NCBI GenBank assembly: GCA_030430725.1
Contig: JAUIKP010000024.1
Span: 1 to 15,768, forward strand
Direction of reading: 5' to 3'
DNA from: Nitrospiria bacterium
GTDB lineage: Bacteria > Nitrospirota > Nitrospiria > Nitrospirales > UBA8639
Length of the DNA stretch: 15,768 nucleotides
The notes below the pieces were generated by a model. It worked only from the letters and a program-made list of their open reading frames with translations, was not told where the DNA came from and did no database searches. The translations under genes were made by a program, and so were the position numbers. The number at the start of each line of letters is the position of its first letter. Within the stretch, counting starts at the first letter, position 1. This document shows positions 15,601 to 15,768 of this stretch, in pieces.

Positions 15601-15768
15601 AAATCCGCGTCCGGCCGATTATGATGACGACACTCACGACGCTCTTTGGCCTTTTTCCGCTTGTGGTCTCATCCGGGGCAGGGTCCGAGCTCTATCGGGG
15701 TATCGGAAGTGTAGTGCTGGGTGGCCTCTTGGTCTCTACCGTGTTCACGCTTATTGTCATTCCGGCAT
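12606..15768 (+). CDS. RND-family efflux transporter (HAE1-like), 3' end beyond the window
   Basis: The start ATG 12606 overlaps the adaptor stop. The 1054 codons present cover nearly the whole protein (relatives are about 1040-1070 residues); only the last helix and tail are missing. Layout: helix 1 (about 10-30, 'VGVLLVVLFGIVALVKLPVQ'), porter/docking loops, helices 2-6 from about residue 338 ('LIVGSLLAISILYLFLRTG'), a second large loop, and helices 8 onward from about 893 ('MITYLLMAALFESFLYPLVI'). Helix 4 contains 'FAAGMLVDNSVVVLENIYRH', with Asp404 at the proton-relay position. The second acidic residue found in AcrB is replaced by Asn. Helix 10 has 'IGVVVNNAILVVHQAL' where AcrB has Lys. 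It uses the proton gradient to export lipophilic or toxic compounds; substrate unknown. Confidence 0.95.
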   Translation, partial: MNLVHSAIRYPVSTAVGVLLVVLFGIVALVKLPVQLAPDVEKHEVTVDTVWPGGSPHEVEREIIDEQEEQLKGVEGLEKMFSESSYGQGKIILRFPTGTNTDTALLQVSNRLNQVKEYPLEADEPVISSADTRGAAMAWFILDTLEGNPVNIETMRDFAEDIIKARFERVQGVAASNVYGGRERELRVTVDPAKLASRALTIMDLARALDQENRDYSAGDFDEGKRSYVVRTVGEYLDPQDVENVIIARRDGASVYVRDVATAHIDYKDPTVVVRQKGHPAIAINAIRQTGANVLDAMDGLREAAIDLNEEILNARGFQLFQVYDETTYINRSLSLVQQNLIVGSLLAISILYLFLRTGSSTLVVGLAIPISMMGTFIMLWALGRNFNVISLAGMTFAAGMLVDNSVVVLENIYRHRELGKSLFQSAYDGTVEVWGAVLASTLTTIAVFVPIVFMEEQSGQLFRDIAIAISAGVGLSLVVSMTVIPSLSARVLTTVKKIKGEQAPTVWNTEGFDDSGLTAGRHSWLEQIKEALGSLVYGLSGSVFWRSVTILGFTLIALLGSWALLPKAEYLPQGNRNLVIGILLPPPGYNANEFVKMGQPIESTLSPYWDAKPGSPEEAALDGPSIANFFYVARGRSVFMGGRVNDPSRVKELIPLFRRATADLPGVIGIITQRGLFERGLGEGRNIDIEITGPELDMLVQLGVQVFGQVKGVLPEAQVRPIPSLDLGSPEVRVTVKRDRAADVQMTNQELGFTIDALVDGAKASDYQFEGDEVDLTIRGIDKYANQTQSLNSIPIYTKGGQLTTVGNIADVTLVAGPEQINHIERERSIVIQVIPPVEMALEEAMDVIRTQILRPLKDSGTLGRLYNVRLSGTADDLTETYDALKWNFLLAFMITYLLMAALFESFLYPLVIIFTVPFAAAGGFLGLSLVNNFIAYQPLDVLTMLGFVILIGVVVNNAILVVHQALNFMKGPDQSDSFEGESGQGLPLREAIRESVKIRVRPIMMTTLTTLFGLFPLVVSSGAGSELYRGIGSVVLGGLLVSTVFTLIVIPA

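Overview
The window looks like a chromosomal segment of a Gram-negative bacterium: it encodes a signal-peptide-bearing OB-fold protein, a putative outer-membrane barrel, and a lipoprotein adaptor plus inner-membrane RND pump. Base composition is intermediate (about half G+C by eye). The gene families and coding style remind me of Nitrospirota, perhaps a marine Nitrospira-like lineage. That is an impression from memory, not a result.

Layout. Left part (1-5065): a YgiW/YdeI-type OB-fold protein on the minus strand with a terminator hairpin at the window edge and a possible tiny gene just upstream. Divergent from it is a beta-barrel-like secreted protein. Then comes a compact sensory operon, PepSY protein > OmpR-type response regulator > sensor histidine kinase (the last two overlap by 11 bp), followed by a four-helix membrane protein of unknown function. 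Middle part (5089-10429): an accessory, decaying zone. It holds an IS1595-type (ISXO2-like) element with perfect 15-bp ends but a wrecked transposase, one intact patatin-like lipase on the minus strand, an IS630-type element with matched ends and a broken transposase, a shattered receiver-histidine kinase gene, and a fragmentary DUF4062 gene. Right part (10775-15768): a TetR-family regulator behind two palindromes 21 bp apart, then a periplasmic adaptor lipoprotein and an RND transporter with 4-bp start/stop coupling. The RND gene runs off the window end.

How the genes work together. The PepSY/RR/HK set is a plausible envelope-signal sensing unit. The TetR/MFP/RND set is a textbook self-regulated export operon; no outer-membrane channel gene lies inside the window. 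The broken middle section is best read as an old insertion hotspot in which four genes have been inactivated. I found no CRISPR array, tRNA or rRNA. I do not see convincing evidence for a wholly new system. The most useful results are the reconstructed pseudogenes, the two insertion sequences with well-preserved ends, the tandem operator-like palindromes, and the unassigned small and membrane proteins near the sensory operon.
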